Below are positions 6,498-8,482 of a stretch of 8,482 nt of DNA, piece after piece. The DNA is from Chloroflexota bacterium. GTDB lineage: Bacteria > Chloroflexota > Anaerolineae > Caldilineales > Caldilineaceae. The stretch lies in contig QEUY01000121.1 of assembly GCA_003577365.1 (NCBI GenBank), positions 1 through 8,482 of the forward strand, read 5' to 3'. Positions within the stretch are counted from its first letter, which is position 1. Each line of letters begins with the position of its first letter. The notes under the pieces were generated by a model, which saw only the letters and a list, made by a program, of their open reading frames with translations, was not told the origin of the DNA and made no database searches. The position numbers and the translations under genes are program-made.

Positions 6498-6544
6498 GAG
6501 ATGTGGGTATACGGCAGATCATCTGGAACGTTCTCCAAGGCGCG

Positions 6545-7516
6545 TTACGAAATGGCGGCGTTCATGCTGCGGATCAACGCTTCCATACGCGTGACAAAGA
6601 GGTCGATAAAGGCGCGGGCGCGCACCTGCAGCGCCACGCGCAGGTTGGGCGAGTGCTGCCAGGCGTTGTAAAAGTCGCCGATCGTCTGGCCCATGCCCAA
6701 CTCGCTGCTGAGATCGACCGTGACATAGAGTGGACGGGTCGTCACCAGCTCCGGGGCGAAGGTCAGCGCCAACGCCAGCGGGTCGTTGATCACACAACCC
6801 TGGATGCCCTGATAGTCGTCGTGAAACTCCATATAAAAGCGCGTGGCGTCGGCGATGAACTGCGCAATGGGCGAGTTGAGCGCCAGCAGCCGGGAGACGT
6901 CACGCTGCGTCAAGACGCACTGATAGGTCACATCCAGCGGCGCCAGGGTGATGGGCATCCCCGAATGATAGACGATATGTGCGGCGTGGGGGTCCACATA
7001 GGTGTTGAATTCGGCGACAGGCGTGGTGTTGCCCTGGTGCAGCAGCGCGCCGCCCATGATGATCACCTCACGCACCGCTTTGACGATGCGCGGCTCGCGG
7101 CGGATCGCCAGCGCCACATTGGTCAGCGGCGCCACGGCCACCAGGGTCATCTCGCCCGGCGCGGCCATGATCTGCTCGATCAGCAGATCCACCGCGTGCC
7201 GGCTGCCCGCGACCTGTGGCGACGGCTCCAGCCGCGCATAGCCCAGGCCGGTGTCGCCGTGGGTTTCGGGTGCGGTCAGGGGCGGGCGGATCAGCGGTGT
7301 CTCCAAGCCGGCAAGCACAGGCACATGGGTGGCGTGCGCCAGCGCCAAGACGCGCAACGCATTGTCCACACCCTGCGCCAAGCTGCAGTTGCCGCCGGTG
7401 ACGGTGATGGCCTCTAGCGACAGCTCGGGAGAAGCCAACGCTAACAGGATCGCCAGCGCATCGTCGATGCCTGGGTCGGTGTCTAGGATAATCCGGCGTG
7501 GCGCGTGTGTGTCCAT
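6545..7516 (-). CDS. Nucleoside hydrolase (IU-NH family) with Asn at the catalytic His position
   Basis: 323 residues, the normal length for inosine/uridine-type nucleoside hydrolases, which use a calcium-bound water to cut the N-glycosidic bond of nucleosides into base and ribose. The calcium motif DTDPGIDD is at 12-19 (Asp14, Asp18, Asp19) and Asp245 is the distal ligand. TGGN (40-43), HGDTG (86-90), VAPLTN (128-133) and AEFNTYVDP (168-176) match the ribose-binding parts. In the CVINDPLA segment (241-248) Asn244 stands where well-studied members have the His that protonates the leaving base (HD). Substrate choice or leaving-group chemistry may differ. It is the first gene of the operon with the ECF transporter, so it probably acts on the imported compound. 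The ATG at 7514-7516 has AAGAGG (7527-7532) 10 nt upstream. No signal peptide: cytosolic. Confidence 0.92.
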   Translation of the reverse strand: MDTHAPRRIILDTDPGIDDALAILLALASPELSLEAITVTGGNCSLAQGVDNALRVLALAHATHVPVLAGLETPLIRPPLTAPETHGDTGLGYARLEPSPQVAGSRHAVDLLIEQIMAAPGEMTLVAVAPLTNVALAIRREPRIVKAVREVIIMGGALLHQGNTTPVAEFNTYVDPHAAHIVYHSGMPITLAPLDVTYQCVLTQRDVSRLLALNSPIAQFIADATRFYMEFHDDYQGIQGCVINDPLALALTFAPELVTTRPLYVTVDLSSELGMGQTIGDFYNAWQHSPNLRVALQVRARAFIDLFVTRMEALIRSMNAAIS

Positions 7517-7554
7517 GCAGTCGCATCCTCTTGGGCAGGGGGATAATTGGCTGC

Positions 7555-7583
7555 ATTCTACCAGACTTTATGTGCGCTGACTA
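7555..7583 (-). promoter_or_regulatory. Promoter of the nucleoside hydrolase / ECF operon
   Basis: Minus strand: -10 TAGAAT (7555-7560) preceded by TGG (extended -10), a 17-bp spacer and -35 TAGTCA (7578-7583). Transcription would start near 7548 and leave a leader of ~32 nt, too short for a riboswitch. The -35 lies within one copy of the 18-bp tandem repeat. Confidence 0.65.
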
Positions 7584-7605
7584 CTTGATGTGCGCTGACT
7601 ACTTG
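7570..7605. repeat. Exact 18-bp tandem direct repeat overlapping the operon -35
   Basis: ATGTGCGCTGACTACTTG occurs twice back to back (7570-7587 and 7588-7605), and the next bases (GCGTGCGG) may start a decayed third copy. The promoter-proximal copy contains the -35 box and the second lies immediately upstream. It could be a paired operator or activator site, or a duplication that doubled the -35. Confidence 0.85.
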
Positions 7606-7621
7606 GCGTGCGGCGGCTGGG

Positions 7622-7638
7622 CCGCGCGACCCGCGCGG
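7622..7638. other. GC-rich hairpin between the terminator and the tandem repeat
   Basis: A perfect 7-bp inverted repeat (7622-7628 with 7632-7638) around a 3-nt loop. No T tract follows on either strand, so it is not an intrinsic terminator on its own. It may back up the neighbouring one. Confidence 0.4.
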
Positions 7639-7645
7639 GGTATCG

Positions 7646-7679
7646 AGAAAAACACAAAGCCCAGGCTGAGCGCCTGGGC
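7646..7679 (-). terminator. Intrinsic terminator downstream of the small membrane gene
   Basis: Minus strand: a perfect 8-bp GC-rich stem (7672-7679 with 7659-7666) with a 5-nt loop is followed by TTTGTGTTTTT. On the plus strand no T tract follows. It ends minus-strand transcripts from the small gene at 7757-7969 and separates them from the ECF operon promoter. Confidence 0.75.
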
Positions 7680-7756
7680 CTCACTGCATTACCGTATTGA
7701 GCTGAACACCGTTGAACTGGAGGCAAGCTGGGGGGATGTGCTTGGAGACCAGAGCC

Positions 7757-7969
7757 TTACTTGGGTGTCGAGCTTGCCAGTTGGGGCATACGCCTGCTGG
7801 GGACCGGCTGCACGTCCTTCATCGCCGGTGCAAGCCGGCTTGCGCCAGACCCGGTGCGACCTGACACGGCACGCTGCGTCCGCCCGCTGGCAACACAGGC
7901 GCTGATGAAGACAAGCGTGCAAAGAAAACTAATCGATAGAAAACCTACGACGAGTACAGTCACCAACAT
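7757..7969 (-). CDS. Small single-helix membrane protein, unknown function
   Basis: A 70-residue frame. Residues 1-26 (MLVTVLVVGF, then LSISFLCTLV and FISACV) form one continuous hydrophobic helix. A basic, Ser/Arg/Pro-rich tail of ~44 residues follows. ISAC with Cys25 fits a lipobox, but there is no positively charged start, so a simple membrane anchor is more likely than a lipoprotein. I recognise no family. Support for a real gene is contextual: GGAGG (7981-7985) 11 nt before the ATG, a promoter at 8020-8048 and an intrinsic terminator ~78 bp after the stop, all on this strand. A 14-bp palindrome (7830-7843) lies inside. The alternative is a short RNA from the same unit with the reading frame open by chance. 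Confidence 0.5.
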   Translation of the reverse strand: MLVTVLVVGFLSISFLCTLVFISACVASGRTQRAVSGRTGSGASRLAPAMKDVQPVPSRRMPQLASSTPK

Positions 7970-8019
7970 GATGGCTCAGACCTCCATTTCAACCGGGCCG
8001 CCGTCCTTCGTTAGCCGGC

Positions 8020-8048
8020 ATTGTAAACGAGGCGCAGCGCACAGTCAT
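8020..8048 (-). promoter_or_regulatory. Possible promoter of the small membrane gene
   Basis: Minus strand: -10 TACAAT (8020-8025), a 17-bp spacer and -35 ATGACT (8043-8048). The predicted start is near 8013, giving a leader of ~44 nt. A better-looking TTGACT lies farther upstream but is 24 bp from the -10. Confidence 0.5.
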
Positions 8049-8281
8049 CAGTCAAATGTACCCTCACAGCAAGGACAGACAAGGACAAATGACGTAGTAC
8101 ATCTCGGCAAGACGTAATCACACGCTACCCAAAACCCGAAGCGCAAATGTGCCACGCGCTTGGTCAGGTATTTCCTGCTACCCGGGCTGCCGGTGACCCG
8201 CTATCTCGTGGTATACAGTCTAGAGATTAACAAACCATCCACCCGGTCTTTAAACCTTCGTTAAGGAGACGCAAAGACTAC

Positions 8282-8317
8282 GTTCAATACCCTGTTCAAT
8301 ACCCTGTTCAATACCCT
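8282..8317. repeat. Three exact tandem copies of a 12-bp unit upstream of uvrC
   Basis: GTTCAATACCCT repeats three times without spacers (8282-8293, 8294-8305, 8306-8317). The last ACCCT can pair with AGGGT at 8324-8328. The array lies ~85-120 bp upstream of the predicted uvrC start, so it would act at the DNA level. It may be a protein-binding array or a simple slippage repeat. The unit is too short, and lacks the spacers, for CRISPR. Confidence 0.9.
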
Positions 8318-8364
8318 GGTTGCAGGGTGCGCGGGGTAAACAGGCCAAATGTTCGCTCGCAACC

Positions 8365-8393
8365 TGCACCATTCGCACAGCTTATGGTAAAAT
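8365..8393 (+). promoter_or_regulatory. uvrC promoter placing the transcript start at the ATG
   Basis: -10 TAAAAT (8388-8393) with TGG directly upstream (extended -10) and a weak -35, TGCACC (8365-8370), 17 bp away. The -10 ends 7 nt before the uvrC ATG, so transcription would start at about 8400-8401. Confidence 0.55.
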
Positions 8394-8400
8394 CAGACCT

Positions 8401-8482
8401 ATGTCGCGCCAACTACCTGAACGAGTCCAGCAAAAGCTGATCAACCTGCCCGACAGCCCCGGCGTCTACCAGATGCTCGACG
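8401..8482 (+). CDS. uvrC: Excinuclease ABC subunit C, N-terminal fragment (runs off the window)
   Basis: Only the first 27 residues are visible. After a short start (MSRQLPERVQ) comes INLPDSPGVYQMLD, which matches the beginning of the UvrC GIY-YIG nuclease domain, where L-P-x-x-P-G-V-Y-x-(M/F)-x-D is highly conserved. UvrC makes the two incisions around DNA lesions during nucleotide excision repair, acting with UvrA and UvrB. The ATG has no Shine-Dalgarno; a -10 element sits 7 nt upstream instead, which suggests a leaderless message. No LexA-type operator is evident upstream. Other GIY-YIG proteins begin similarly, but the spacing and start position favour UvrC. Confidence 0.85.
   Translation, partial: MSRQLPERVQQKLINLPDSPGVYQMLD

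Larger units (their letters stand above)
7970..8400. other. Non-coding interval between the small membrane gene and uvrC
   Basis: About 430 bp with no convincing gene; codon use and start signals support none of the frames. It contains the promoter of the small gene (8020-8048), a 3 x 12-bp repeat (8282-8317), an imperfect 5-bp hairpin beside it (8313-8328) and the uvrC promoter (8365-8393). From about 8050 to 8280 I see nothing I can name apart from a weak TATACA (8212-8217). Confidence 0.6.

Noticed and set aside
6524..6537. GAACGTTC palindrome between the hydrolase and S-component genes as a LexA site
   Set aside because: It lacks the 4-bp spacer of the Gram-positive-type GAAC-N4-GTTC box and is not at a promoter.
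6503..7417. 304-residue plus-strand open frame
   Set aside because: Antisense to the nucleoside hydrolase; low-complexity composition and no start signal.
7517..7548. Riboswitch in front of the nucleoside hydrolase / ECF operon
   Set aside because: The predicted leader is only ~32 nt and has no stable structure.
7830..7843. 14-bp perfect palindrome GCAAGCCGGCTTGC
   Set aside because: It lies inside the small coding frame with no T tract or promoter nearby; it may be chance in GC-rich DNA, so no function is claimed.
7498..8117. Plus-strand frames of 135 and 118 residues
   Set aside because: Composition is mixed and motif-free; they run across two terminator-type hairpins, the tandem repeat and the opposite-strand small gene.
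8282..8317. CRISPR array
   Set aside because: 12-bp units with no spacers and no cas gene.

Overview
The window is GC-rich, about 8.5 kb, and most likely comes from a member of the Chloroflexota. This rests on inference: GC-rich gene style, a thioredoxin/Rdx fusion, an RNase H with a long N-terminal extension, an ECF transporter operon and the kind of uvrC present. No rRNA or taxonomic marker gene confirms it. Most genes lie on the minus strand. Two plus-strand genes are cut by the window edges: a thioredoxin/Rdx protein on the left and uvrC on the right.

Left part (1-2580). The 3' end of the plus-strand thioredoxin-fold/Rdx(SelW-like) fusion converges on a minus-strand pair, an MBL-fold hydrolase followed by an RNase H-like protein. 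The pair has a good extended -10 promoter at 2550-2578. The two convergent genes share the palindrome CTAG, which supplies both TAG stops. Both minus-strand enzymes lack recognisable metal ligands.

Middle (2580-2940). This gene-free stretch holds what looks like a complete 6S RNA (ssrS) transcription unit on the minus strand. It has an extended -10 promoter, a 186-nt RNA whose ends pair, a 3'-side central hairpin, a UUCG-capped apical arm and a strong intrinsic terminator. Another terminator-like hairpin, from the upstream operon, precedes it.

Right-centre (2942-7600). One minus-strand operon has the order nucleoside hydrolase, membrane S-type component, EcfT, EcfA, EcfA, stand-alone receiver domain. 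Junctions are tight: 60 bp, 13 bp, a 10-bp overlap, 2 bp and about 1 bp. The layout suggests an energy-coupling-factor importer for a nucleoside or nucleoside-like vitamin or base precursor, with a hydrolase that splits the imported N-glycosidic bond. Nucleoside salvage is the simple reading; salvage of a modified nucleoside such as queuosine is an alternative. The promoter carries an exact 18-bp tandem repeat, one copy of which contains the -35 box. Unusual residues are Asn for the catalytic His in the hydrolase, a lost ABC signature in the second ATPase, and Lys to Arg in the receiver.

Right end (7640-8482). A short minus-strand gene for a one-helix membrane peptide has its own promoter, ribosome-binding site and terminator. 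After about 430 bp of non-coding DNA with a 3 x 12-bp tandem repeat, uvrC begins, apparently as a leaderless message.
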